A stretch of 64,000 bases of DNA from Trichomonas vaginalis G3 (Eukaryota; Parabasalia; Trichomonadida; Trichomonadidae): positions 25,711,411 to 25,775,410 of the forward strand of contig NC_067203.1 in assembly GCF_026262505.1 (NCBI RefSeq), read 5' to 3'. Positions 50,800-59,379 of the stretch are shown here, one piece after another; the first letter of the stretch is position 1, and the number at the start of each line of letters is the position of its first letter. Both the position numbers and the translations under genes were made by a program. The notes under the pieces are model-generated. The model saw only the letters and a list, made by a program, of their open reading frames with translations, did not search any database and had not been told where the DNA came from.

Positions 50800-51247
50800 T
50801 AAAAAAACTAGCGTTAATTTTATTTTTTCTATCTTGTATAAAAGATATGATTTCATAGAGTTTTTTTTACGATTTTCATGAGTTTTAGGCGACTACGGTT
50901 TTTTCCGTACTCGCAATTTTTTACGATTTTCATAGAGTTTTGGCGACCAGGGTTTTTTCCGTACTCGCATTTTTTCACGATTTTCATAGAGTTTTTTTAC
51001 GATTTTCGTACGGAATCTCTATCCTCGGTTTTCCTTGGGTAGCAAACATATGAGGAAATTCATGAAATTTGGTCATTTTTTTACGATTTCAGGGATTTTT
51101 TTTACGAAGTGTCAAAGTTCTCTTCGTCAAAAAAATACAGTTATATCATGAAATTTGGTCATTTTACTCAGAATTCAATAAAAATATATTTTAGGGTAGA
51201 AGGTTAGATCTAACCTGTTTTCTAACCTCTTTTCTACCCCAGTTATT
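50800..51247. other. Repeat-rich spacer of the KilA-N cluster (copy 2)
   Basis: No gene is seen. It contains tandem shards around TTTTACGATTTTCATAGAGT with GTACTCGC words (about 50,868-51,000), a shard matching the KilA-N gene interior (51,000-51,062), and one module with the perfect palindrome AGGTTAGATCTAACCT (51,201-51,216). Confidence 0.7.
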
Positions 51248-52183
51248 TTATAAGCGTTTTACATGGTAAACATTGTGAATTCGTGAAATTCTAAACAATT
51301 TCGTAGCTTCTATTTCTTCTGTCAGTACATCGAATGTTTTAACTATGCCGAATGTTTCTTTATATTTCTTCTTGACATCAGATAGAAGGAAATCGTCAGC
51401 TGTTGGATAGTTTTTGTTCAGAAATGTCAACATGTCCATTTTATCTTCTGCTGGTTTCTCTACTTCTTTCTTTAAGTCAGCATAGTCGTTTCGCATACGT
51501 TCTATCTCTTTGACGGAGTAGTTATATTTCCTCATTGCTGCTTTACATTTTGAACATTGTGGGTTCATTTTAGCATTGTACATTGAAATCTTACCTGCTA
51601 GTATGACTAAGGCGTCAATGGTTTTCTTTAAATCTGAAGTAGTTGGTTTTATCTGTTCATTCCATATCTTACCTCTTCTATCTTTATCTCTTATCTGCCA
51701 TACACATTTTGCAACTAACGAAACAAAGTTGTCGTAGGTCTTAAACTCCCCAGATTTGTATATGTCAGAGATGTTCTTATATACCATATCGCAGTCTTTG
51801 TCCATGACTTTGTGGTTGCAATGAAATCCAAGAAACTCATAGTTTACCTTACGTATGAACTTCTTTATTTCTACTGAGTCAGTTGCTTTGACTTCTATTT
51901 CATCGAATTCTGGAATAGTAAGCTTTTGTTGTTGTATTTCAGGAAGTTTAGGTAGATGGTCAATAATATCCTGCATTTCATAAAGATACTGTTCATTTGT
52001 TTCATCTTTTGCACTACAGTCTAAATTACTTGTTAAAAGTTCTTGCTTTATCTTCTGGATTTTTGTTTCGAAAGTATATGAAGAAGGAATGAAGCTTTTC
52101 ATCTCTACCAACATTGAAGTTGGGTTCATGACTAAAGAGTTTGGTGCTGTTGTTTGAAGTGTTGTTGTGCCGATTGTTGACAT
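51248..52183 (-). CDS. Polinton conserved 311-residue protein of KilA-N cluster
   Basis: This whole frame starts at MSTIGTTTLQTT, chosen because the cluster leader (TTTTGTATGTAAGAACAG) ends just before it. It has a mostly helical sequence with a CSKCKAAMRKYNYSVKEIER block that could bind metal or form part of a helix bundle, and a C-terminal block (FLNKNYPTADDFLLSDVKKK) reminiscent of winged-helix folds. No named family is recognised. Its place among KilA-N genes suggests a DNA-linked role. Confidence 0.7.
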   Translation of the reverse strand: MSTIGTTTLQTTAPNSLVMNPTSMLVEMKSFIPSSYTFETKIQKIKQELLTSNLDCSAKDETNEQYLYEMQDIIDHLPKLPEIQQQKLTIPEFDEIEVKATDSVEIKKFIRKVNYEFLGFHCNHKVMDKDCDMVYKNISDIYKSGEFKTYDNFVSLVAKCVWQIRDKDRRGKIWNEQIKPTTSDLKKTIDALVILAGKISMYNAKMNPQCSKCKAAMRKYNYSVKEIERMRNDYADLKKEVEKPAEDKMDMLTFLNKNYPTADDFLLSDVKKKYKETFGIVKTFDVLTEEIEATKLFRISRIHNVYHVKRL

Positions 52184-52500
52184 TTCTGTTCTTACATACA
52201 AAATAAAAAAAATAAAAAAAATAAAACTAACTTTATTTTTTATTTCGGGAAAATTCATGAAAATTCAAGAGGGTAGAAAAGAGGGTAGAAAGGAGGGTAG
52301 ATCTAACCTTCTACCCTAAATTATATTTTTTGGTCCTTTACACTCATTACGAAGAAGTCTTGACAAAACATTTACGAAGAAGTCATGACAAAACATGTAC
52401 GTTCATGTTTGACAAAACATTTACGAAGAAGTTTCGACAAAGCATATACGAAGAAGTCTTGACAAAACATTTTCGAAGAAGTCATGAAAATTCAAGAGGT
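52184..52500. other. Spacer with GGGTA-type module and subterminal-type repeats
   Basis: A module with GGGTAGAAAAGA repeats and an AGATCTAACC-centred inverted pair lies at 52,270-52,318. Several ACGAAGAAGTCTTGACAAAA-like units follow, the same units found at the element's ends. No gene is seen. Confidence 0.7.
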
Positions 52501-52503
52501 TTT

Positions 52504-53012
52504 GGGTGGTTGGTACTTGAAGCAGTACAAGTATTGTCTTGAAACAGTACAAATATTGTCTTGAAACAGTACAAATATTGTCTTGAAACAGTACAAATAT
52601 TGTCTTGAAACAGTACAAGTATTGTTCTGAAGCAGTACAAGTATTGTCTTGAAACAGTACAAATATTGTTCTGAAACAGTACAAATATTGTTCTGAAACA
52701 GTACAAATATTGTTCTGAAACAGTACAAATATTGTTCTGAAGCAGTACAAGTATTGTCTTGAAACAGAAAATTTTTCTCACAAATTGAGAGCTTTTACGG
52801 GAAATTTGTTCTGAAACAGTACAAATATTGTTCTGAAACAGTACAAATATTGTCTTGAAACAGTACAAGTATTGTTCTGAAGCAGTACAAGTATTGTCTT
52901 GAAACAGTACAAATATTGTTCTGAAACAGTACAAATATCGTTCTGAAGCAGTACAAGTATTGTCTTGAAACAGTACAAATATTGTTCTGAAACAGTACAA
53001 ATATCGTTCTAT
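52504..53012. repeat. 22-bp minisatellite, copy 2 (GAAACAGTACAAATATTG type)
   Basis: About twenty units of 22 bases (TTGAAACAGTACAAATATTG plus two) are split by a spacer at about 52,770-52,810 that contains AAATTGAGAGCTTTTACGGG. Because 22 is not a multiple of three and the unit lacks stops on the minus strand, all three minus frames stay open. The long Cys/Phe/Leu-rich frames here are artefacts. Confidence 0.92.
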
Positions 53013-53082
53013 TTTCTTCACTAGGGTCTAACACCAAAGTAACCTATGTACATGAAATTTCACTGCATAAAAGGAAAAAACC

Positions 53083-53157
53083 TGCGCGAATCGGGATTTG
53101 AACCGAGGTCTTCGACGCCTTTAACGAGGTAGCCCATACCACTGAGCTATGAGCCGC
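53083..53157 (-). tRNA. tRNA-like Pol III unit, anticodon uncertain
   Basis: On the minus strand, TAGCTCAGTGG (53,139-53,149) is a perfect A box and GGTTCAAATCC (53,094-53,104) is a strong B box at tRNA spacing. A run of six T (53,075-53,080) follows directly, as a Pol III terminator. The D stem (GCTC/GGGC) and a short T stem (TCGG/CCGA) pair. The acceptor and anticodon stems pair poorly in my folding, so this may be a decayed tRNA, a tRNA-like RNA or a tRNA pseudogene. Anticodon candidates (AAA or TAA) are not secure. Copy 1 lacks it. Confidence 0.55.
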
Positions 53158-53237
53158 TTGCATATTCACAAAAATAAATTGTTTTCATGAGTTTTCTACG
53201 ATGTTAGAAAAAATGTTATTTTCTAATATCTTCACAT

Positions 53238-54098
53238 TCAATACTTTTTCAGCACTTTTCCGTAGTTATATATGAAAGACAATTCGAGATAAAAGTCATA
53301 GTACAATGGTATAATATGCTGCACACCGTTTGTTGTGAACCAGACTTGAAAGTCAGAGAAACTGTTACTAGGTGGTTCGTAGAATTTAGAGGTAAGGTCA
53401 TAAAAGTCCTTACCAATACAAAGAAAACTGTTGTTGCTTGAACTGAAACTTGCATGACATATGACATTTTGAGGGTCAAACACGTTTCTATAAACTGTCA
53501 AATCTGTTGGTGGGCGTATAAATTTAAACGGACCGTCAGGTGGTAATGGTTCGTTCTGGTTTAGTAACCGAAGAAATTGTGCCCAAGAACGTTTGTCTAC
53601 TTCCCAAAATAAAAACTGTGTACTTCTTGGAGGGTTATTTTCAATCCTTTGAAATGAAACTGTGGAGTTCATCTTGTCATATTCTAGCTTCAGATAGTAC
53701 GTTCCGTTTAGTAAAGAGTCGTATTTTTCTTGAAATTCCCAGTAGTATTTGTTTATTTGAGTTTGAAAGTCATTTAGAGTTTTTTCAAGACTTTCGTCTG
53801 AACGAACTGTAAAGATTCTCATTTCGTCAAATTTGTCTATTAGACCATCAGAACCTTCATACTGCCCATGAAAATATACTGCGAACATAAAAGCGTTCGT
53901 TCTTTTTGAAAACAAAACTCTTCTAAATCCTATTGCCTTTGCATCTGAAGGACTTTGAAGCCAACGAATTGGATAATCAAACCTGTAAGCTCCGGATGAA
54001 ATTTCTTCATCTGAAAGATTCCTACCAGCATTTGTAAAGATATAGTCTAACGGTTTTGTATCTGCTACTTTTGTTCTTTGTTTTTCAACCTGAAACAT
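53238..54098 (-). CDS. Polinton conserved 286-residue protein, paralog family A (copy 2)
   Basis: This whole frame matches 2,987-3,847 almost throughout. It shares RFDYPIRWLQSPSDAKAIGF and the SFSDFQVWFTTNG end block with its paralog at 58,268. It follows the same AATATATGTAAAAATATATT-type leader. It is a probable structural protein of unknown family. Confidence 0.8.
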   Translation of the reverse strand: MFQVEKQRTKVADTKPLDYIFTNAGRNLSDEEISSGAYRFDYPIRWLQSPSDAKAIGFRRVLFSKRTNAFMFAVYFHGQYEGSDGLIDKFDEMRIFTVRSDESLEKTLNDFQTQINKYYWEFQEKYDSLLNGTYYLKLEYDKMNSTVSFQRIENNPPRSTQFLFWEVDKRSWAQFLRLLNQNEPLPPDGPFKFIRPPTDLTVYRNVFDPQNVICHASFSSSNNSFLCIGKDFYDLTSKFYEPPSNSFSDFQVWFTTNGVQHIIPLYYDFYLELSFIYNYGKVLKKY

Positions 54099-54154
54099 TT
54101 AATATATGTAAAAATATATTGTTTTAAAATAGTATGCCATTTCATATTTCTCAT

Positions 54155-54874
54155 CTAACAAACATGTTGTCTGACTGCTTGAGGGTTAGGTTGGTACCAT
54201 TCAAATTTTACACTTGCAATTCCTTCAATTGCATTCAAAATGTCTGAGTCGGAGTCAAACATTTGTTCTCTCTTTGTAGTCTTGAAAGCGTCAAGAAGTT
54301 GTGCGGCTGTTGTGACATTGCCATGTGCATAGTAAATGTGACCGTCCAAATCTGTTACGGTTAGTCTGAGATTGTATCCTTTCTTATTTCCGTCTTGTAT
54401 GGCAGCAAGTACACCCATGAAGCCTTCTTTGTTCTTTCCTTCTTCAAAGTTTACTGTAAAGGTTCGACCAGATGTAATTTTACTTCTAACTTCACGGTAC
54501 TTTTCATATGCATATCTTGTTCTTTCCATGGGAGCATGTTTGTCTTCACCTTTTCCTTTTTTCCTTCTCAAAGGATACAATTGTTCGTCATGTTTCCAGT
54601 AGAATCTGGCAAAGCCGTCGTGTCCTTCAACTTGAGGTTCACTAACATTGAAAGGCAAGTTCATAAGACGTTCTTCTTCTAACCTCTCTAATCTGTTTGG
54701 ATAATTTGTGCGCGCTGTTTCCAAGTCCATTTCGTAGGTCAGACCAGCCAGTTTGTCATAGACTTTTATGGGTCTTCCCTTCCTATATTTAAAATTCTTC
54801 GAAACTTTCCAACCATATCTTTCTAACTCTGCTTTTATTCTAGCAGATTTTCTATCCATTCTATATGGGGGCAT
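54155..54874 (-). pseudogene. polB: Polinton family B DNA polymerase region (copy 2), broken
   Basis: This matches the amino-terminal part of the polymerase region in copy 1, starting MPPYRMDRKSARIKAELERY. The polymerase is broken in this copy, so the element could not replicate with its own enzyme. The ATTTTTATAAAAATG-like leader is shared with the helicase gene. Confidence 0.78.
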
Positions 54875-54902
54875 TTTTATAAAAATAAAAAAATGTTTTT
54901 CT

Positions 54903-55487
54903 TTACTTTACATAACCGCCTGCTGCCATAAGTCTTTGACGCCAACCCATACCAGCTAATGAAGGTTGACTTGGTTTAGTTTGGAAACTAAACTTTGGTT
55001 TTGGTTTATCTTCAGTTTTTGGTTTCTCTTCTTCTATAGGTTTTTCGTCACTTTTCGGTTCCTCTGACTTTACTTCACTTGCAGGAACAGTTGTGTCGTT
55101 AACATCTTCATAAATATCATATGCCATTTGTTTTTGTTTTCCTTTCAACTTTTTGTGTTTGTTGTAAAGTTTAGAATATTTCGACTCTAAGTCAATGAGA
55201 TGTTCTATAATGAACTGTTGGTCAGTGAAGTATACCTTCCCATCTGTTGTCTCGAAAGCTCCTTCAGACTTCAATATTTTATTTGTGAGAGTCTGTTTCT
55301 TTTTTGAGATACTAGCCGTTCCATTTCTATGAAAAGTGACTTTGTAGTTAGGTTTGTATTTCCAGAACCTGGCACTTTCTATTATTGAATTTTTCTCTTC
55401 ATCTGTAAGTTCTTTGACAGGTTTTGACAATGGTTCTGAACTTTTTGTTTGTGGTGTCAAATCTACTGTTTCAACTTCTTCGGTCAT
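54903..55487 (-). CDS. Polinton acidic/lysine-rich 194-residue protein
   Basis: This whole frame starts MTEEVETVDLTPQTKSSEPL. A small folded part (WKYKPNYKVTFHRNGTASIS, then GKVYFTDQQFIIEHLIDLE) is followed by a helical KLYNKHKKLKGKQKQ stretch and a Glu/Lys/Pro tail. It lies immediately upstream of the polymerase, which in protein-primed systems is where a terminal protein could be encoded. That idea is untested inference, and no family is recognised. Confidence 0.7.
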   Translation of the reverse strand: MTEEVETVDLTPQTKSSEPLSKPVKELTDEEKNSIIESARFWKYKPNYKVTFHRNGTASISKKKQTLTNKILKSEGAFETTDGKVYFTDQQFIIEHLIDLESKYSKLYNKHKKLKGKQKQMAYDIYEDVNDTTVPASEVKSEEPKSDEKPIEEEKPKTEDKPKPKFSFQTKPSQPSLAGMGWRQRLMAAGGYVK

Positions 55488-55488
55488 T

Positions 55489-55662
55489 TCATCTCAGTAA
55501 AAAATTTAGTTTGTTTTTGTTTTCAACTGGTTGTTTAGGTTTTTTAAGTCGGTCTAAAACTTCTTGAGGTATAGGAAGAACTTGACAAACACTGGTTGTT
55601 GTAACTGCTGGAAGCCGACAAATCCATCTTGAACCCATTTGTCTCAATGCTGTATTGTTCAT
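55489..55662 (-). CDS. Polinton 57-residue protein
   Basis: A short frame, MNNTALRQMGSRWICRLPAV onward, ends two bases before the ATG of the 194-residue protein. The stop and start share the ACTGAGATGAAATGA context, and the same ACTGAGATGAAATG words lie just before its own ATG. Function is unknown. Conservation at position 13 in copy 1 supports it as real. Confidence 0.55.
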   Translation of the reverse strand: MNNTALRQMGSRWICRLPAVTTTSVCQVLPIPQEVLDRLKKPKQPVENKNKLNFLLR

Positions 55663-55681
55663 TTCATCTCAGTAAAAAAAT

Positions 55682-56079
55682 TTACATTCCCCACGTTTGA
55701 GGCGTTGAGGTTGGTTATTGTTTACCCACTTGTGCATGGTTATATCCTCTGTTAAAGAATCTTTCACCTTGGTCCATATAGTGCCCTGCTTGGTTATAGT
55801 AGTCATTTGCTTTGTTATAGTAGTTTCCTGCTTGTCTTCCTACATTATCCATCCATCCTTAACTTTTCCTCTTGTTTCAGGATTTGGAATAAGATTTGTT
55901 GCATCTCGTGCTACCTCCCAACCTTTCTGTACAGTTTGTAAATAGGTTGTGCTTTCTCTTTAAGTATACCTAATGTACTCAAAATCTTCCTTCCAACTCC
56001 AAATACACCTCTAGCTAATTGTTCCCACTGCGGGTAAAAATCTGGATGCAACTCCTGCTAATGCGCCAAATAAACCCAT
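55682..56079 (-). pseudogene. Polinton small hydrophobic/glycine protein region, broken
   Basis: This region begins with MGLFGALAGVASRFLPAVG, resembling the start of the pX-like protein at 59,119. Later it is rich in Asn, Tyr and Gln. It may be a minor virion protein with a membrane-active helix, as suspected for adenovirus pVI-like proteins. That is inference. It looks broken. Confidence 0.45.
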
Positions 56080-56096
56080 TTCTTATAGGGTAAAAA

Positions 56097-57056
56097 ATGA
56101 CGAATCCGAACAAGGACCCCTATGTTTTCTAAAGCGACAAAGAAAGCACTCATGATAAAAATCTTTAGTTCAACACCAAATGCTTGGTTTATGGATATCT
56201 TGGAAAACATTCGAGAGTTAGAACAGATGGACCACCATACTGGCTAATATTTGTTGGTCAAAACACAAGATACTGTGAAGCCATACCATTGCAGTCCAAA
56301 AATATTTTAGATGTGAAAACTGCTTTGACAATATTCGTTGACAAATACCATCCAACAAAACTGACATCTGACTGTGAAAGTTCTTTCAAATCAGACGATA
56401 TTAAAAACTATCTGCGTTCAAAAAATGTAAACCAATATTTCATTGTCGACCAAAACCATTCTGCTCTTGGTGTCATTGACGGTTGTATAAAAATGTTAAG
56501 AGACTTAAACCAACCACAAGGTGGTGAAGCAAATGAAATGTCATATGACGACAAATATAGACACTTCTCCATGGCAAAGATGAGACAAGTTTTAAATATT
56601 TTACAATAGCCGTAAACAAAAAGGTTTGGGAAACCACTCCCCTGAAGAAATGAAAAACAACCCTGACTTAGAGAAAGACTATATATTTAATAATTTAGTC
56701 AAAAGAGACAAACAAGAAAGAATGCCGGGCTTCAAACTTCAGAAAGGTGACAAAGTAAAAATAGAAATACCTAAACGCGACCCATATGAAAATACTATTG
56801 ACTATGACAACAATGGGACCCGACAGGTACTCACATTCGTGTTCGTAAAAATAGAAGAAAGTATACAAGAGAATATTATGAAGTTTTAGGCAAACATGGC
56901 AAAATGTACACACTGCAAGCAGAAGATAAAACGACTATTGTCAGACCTCGTTTCAAACTTGTCAAAGTTCAAGGTGGTATACTTTCAAAGACAGTTCCTA
57001 ACAAATATAAGACAACTCCTGACGAATATGCTAAAGAAGTTGAAAATGACGACTAA
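56097..57056 (+). pseudogene. Polinton retroviral-type integrase region, broken
   Basis: The DDE integrase core is recognisable from WLIFVGQNTRYCEAIPL, KLTSDCESSFKS and YFIVDQNHSALGVIDGCIKM. A later stretch (PGFKLQKGDKVKIEI, then KYKTTPDEY) resembles the small C-terminal DNA-binding or chromodomain-like part of Polinton integrases. This enzyme would have made the TGATC duplication. It looks broken, with a few breaks. Confidence 0.78.
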
Positions 57057-57081
57057 GCAATTCTATACCATGCGTAAACTG

Positions 57082-58115
57082 TCATGTAAGGTGGCATGTA
57101 GTCTTTACTTTGCCCGTTGTTTGCGTATACCCTGAAACGCGATGTGTATGGCTTCCTCCTACCTCAGTGTTACTCCAGTAACAATTTATAGCAAACTTAA
57201 CGTCCTCTTTAACATCATATCCTTTACCTTTTGTCATTCCTGACCAATCCCAAAATCTATGACTATGCAAACCTGCTTCAGATGTACTTAAATTTATGTA
57301 GTGACTGTGCGCAGGTAAATTTGCACCTGAAATCGTTTTACTTCCACCTGTTTCCTTTGAAGAGTTTGCACAATACAAAAACTTGTCGACTATTTGAGTC
57401 CAAGTTCCGAGACCAAGTACTACTTCTGGTTTGGTAGAGTTCATTGACGTGTAAATAGAACCTATAGGATATAGTGTTTGAAGTATTTCTGTCTTTAACG
57501 TTTGAAGCTCTGTTTTGTCAGCTTTTTTATCTAACTTTTCTTCAAGTTCATTTACGTCAGAGATGCTATGTCTATGATATTTTTGTGGGTATGTTCCTTC
57601 TGTCCATGCGAAAATATACTCTTTTGTTGCATCTACATATCCAGTTATCCATGTCGAGTCTGCTTTTGTATTCCTTAACTCTGTAACACCTTTCTCAAGC
57701 TCTTTCAACTGTTGTCCATCTTCCATTAAACCTCTGGTATGACTTGAAACCGTTTGTGTCAACATATCTACAGTTTCTTTGTCGGCTTTAAGGTCTAAAC
57801 ATCCTGAAACCCACCCTGTATTGGCTTTACCTTCTAAAATCTTTGTTGTCCGTTCATGGTACCATTCAACCATTTCTTTAATTTTTTCATCCTTTTCATC
57901 CACATATTCCTTATCTGCCTTCTTCACTAACGCACTAGCCACACGTGCTAACTCATCGTCAACATACTTTTGTCAGCTTTGTTGTCAATATCTGCCTTCA
58001 AAAGAAGTTCATCTATAGGCTTCTCGTTTAAAGTTCTTTTTGTTGGATTTATACAAACAGTATGGTTCTTACTGTCTTGAAACAGAAACTCATCTGTCAT
58101 TGGGTTTATCGTCAT
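57082..58115 (-). pseudogene. Polinton phage-type fibre protein region, broken
   Basis: The front carries repeated KADKE(Y/T)VD-like segments typical of trimeric coiled-coil fibre shafts. The end is a tip domain like the C-terminus of phage baseplate/tail protein Gp10: YPIGSIYTSMNSTKPEVVLG, then GTWTQIVDKFLYC and LPAHSHYINLS, with further His-Ser and His-Thr pairs. In phages such tips bind receptors or metal ions. In a Polinton it would suit a receptor-binding spike, by inference. It looks broken. Confidence 0.75.
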
Positions 58116-58249
58116 TTTAAGTTTCCTTCTTTCAATGACTCAGATATCTTAGAATAGTTTGAAAAGTTTGTTGTGTTCTTATTTAGAGCTTGCAAAATGA
58201 GTTGTCGGTTGTGTTGTATTTCTCTCATAGACGCTGTTTCTTTCGACAT
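58112..58249 (-). CDS. Polinton 45-residue protein overlapping fibre start
   Basis: A short frame, MSKETASMREIQHNRQLILQ onward, has its TGA stop overlapping the ATG of the fibre gene (ATGA). It starts 18 bases from the divergent gene at 58,268. The amphipathic helix pattern could anchor a fibre to the particle. No family is recognised. Confidence 0.5.
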   Translation of the reverse strand: MSKETASMREIQHNRQLILQALNKNTTNFSNYSKISESLKEGNLK

Positions 58250-58267
58250 TTTTATTCTAGATAAAAT
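58250..58267. promoter_or_regulatory. 18-base divergent promoter
   Basis: TTTTTATTCTAGATAAAAT separates divergent genes. The motif recurs at 44,355 and, inverted, at 13,355. Related TTTTTACATATAGTAAAATG-like leaders precede other structural genes (59,362-59,379). Confidence 0.62.
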
Positions 58268-59116
58268 ATGCTTTCAATAGAAAAAGAAAATTCAAGAGTT
58301 GCTACAACTAAACCATTAGATGAACTTTTTACGAATGTCGGTCAAAAGTTTGAGACAGAGACCGTAAAGCATGAAGGCTATCGTTTTGACTACCCACTAA
58401 GATGGTTAAGAGACCCATCCGTCACAAAAGCTATTGGCTTTCGTAGAATGAAGTTCATTTCAGAAGCCATACATGGTTTCCCATTTACAGTCGCTTTTGA
58501 AGTTCGATACTATAACAAAGAAAAACGTACGTATGAGAAATTTGAACAGGGAAAACTTTTACAAGTGAATTTGCTTGTAAACTTAGAAACAACTCTTCAA
58601 GCTTTTCAAGAAAAAATAAACGATATCTATCTCGAATATGCAAACCAGTATAACATTGACGAAGGAGAGTACCATCTCGATATTATTTATGACAGGAAAA
58701 ATGCAACTGTTAAAATCAATAAAATAGAAGACCTTGGAGAAAACGTTTATATTTCTACAAAATATAACAACTTGGCATGGCATAGATTTATGAGGATGTT
58801 AAATCAGCCTGCATGGTATCCAGTACACCCAGACTATTATGAAGTCGAAAACCCTAATGGAACATATGAAAATGTTTTCGACCCAGATGCTATTATTGTT
58901 CATGCTTCATTTTCTGGCGCTCAAAACTCTTTCTTATGCTTGGCAAATGACTTTTACGAAAAACCTACAAAGCTATATGAACCACCAAGTGGAAGTATTT
59001 CAGACTTTCAAGTATGGTTTACTACAGATGGAAGAAAGAGAATAATTCCATTATACCACGCGTTTTACTTAGAACTTAGTTTCATATACAACTACTATCG
59101 AACGGTAAAAATATAA
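58268..59116 (+). CDS. Polinton 282-residue protein, paralog family B
   Basis: This whole frame is a clear paralog of 53,238-54,098. Shared blocks are TTKPLDELFTN versus DTKPLDYIFTN, YRFDYPLRWLRDP, KAIGFRR, VFDP, HASFSGAQNSFLCLA, YEPPSGSISDFQVWFTT and a LELSFIYNY end. Identity elsewhere is low, so the duplication is old. It sits beside the fibre and small structural genes, which favours a virion role. Function is unknown. Confidence 0.8.
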   Translation: MLSIEKENSRVATTKPLDELFTNVGQKFETETVKHEGYRFDYPLRWLRDPSVTKAIGFRRMKFISEAIHGFPFTVAFEVRYYNKEKRTYEKFEQGKLLQVNLLVNLETTLQAFQEKINDIYLEYANQYNIDEGEYHLDIIYDRKNATVKINKIEDLGENVYISTKYNNLAWHRFMRMLNQPAWYPVHPDYYEVENPNGTYENVFDPDAIIVHASFSGAQNSFLCLANDFYEKPTKLYEPPSGSISDFQVWFTTDGRKRIIPLYHAFYLELSFIYNYYRTVKI

Positions 59117-59118
59117 TT

Positions 59119-59361
59119 TTAATACGGTTGAGGTGTTGGATTTGGTTGCCAACTTGACTGTGGTGCAGGTTCAGGCTGTTGTATAACAGGAGCTTGTTCT
59201 TCTGGTTCAGGGTCTTTAGGTATAATACCAACAAACTGACCTACTCTTTTACCAATATTTTTGACTCCGTTCCAAATTCCTCTTCCTACGGTTTTTATTC
59301 CATTCCATATACCTCTTCCAACATTTCGAAAGAAGTTTCCTATTCTTCCAAAAAAACCCAT
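59119..59361 (-). CDS. Polinton pX/pVI-like small basic protein
   Basis: This whole 80-residue frame begins MGFFGRIGNFFRNVGRGIWN. A repeated amphipathic, basic motif (GRGIWNGIKTV, GRGIWNGVKNI) makes a strongly cationic helix. A Pro/Gln/Glu tail follows. Such proteins in adenoviruses and Polintons act as DNA-condensing or membrane-active minor capsid parts. The call rests on composition and neighbours, not on a motif. Confidence 0.65.
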   Translation of the reverse strand: MGFFGRIGNFFRNVGRGIWNGIKTVGRGIWNGVKNIGKRVGQFVGIIPKDPEPEEQAPVIQQPEPAPQSSWQPNPTPQPY

Positions 59362-59379
59362 TTTACTATATGTAAAAAT

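Noticed and set aside
52504-53012. CRISPR-like array
   Set aside because: The units are head-to-tail without unique spacers, and no cas genes are present; it is a minisatellite.
52421-53037. Several long, Cys/Phe/Leu-rich minus-strand frames
   Set aside because: They are by-products of a 22-base repeat with no stop in any minus frame; there is no leader, domain or conservation.
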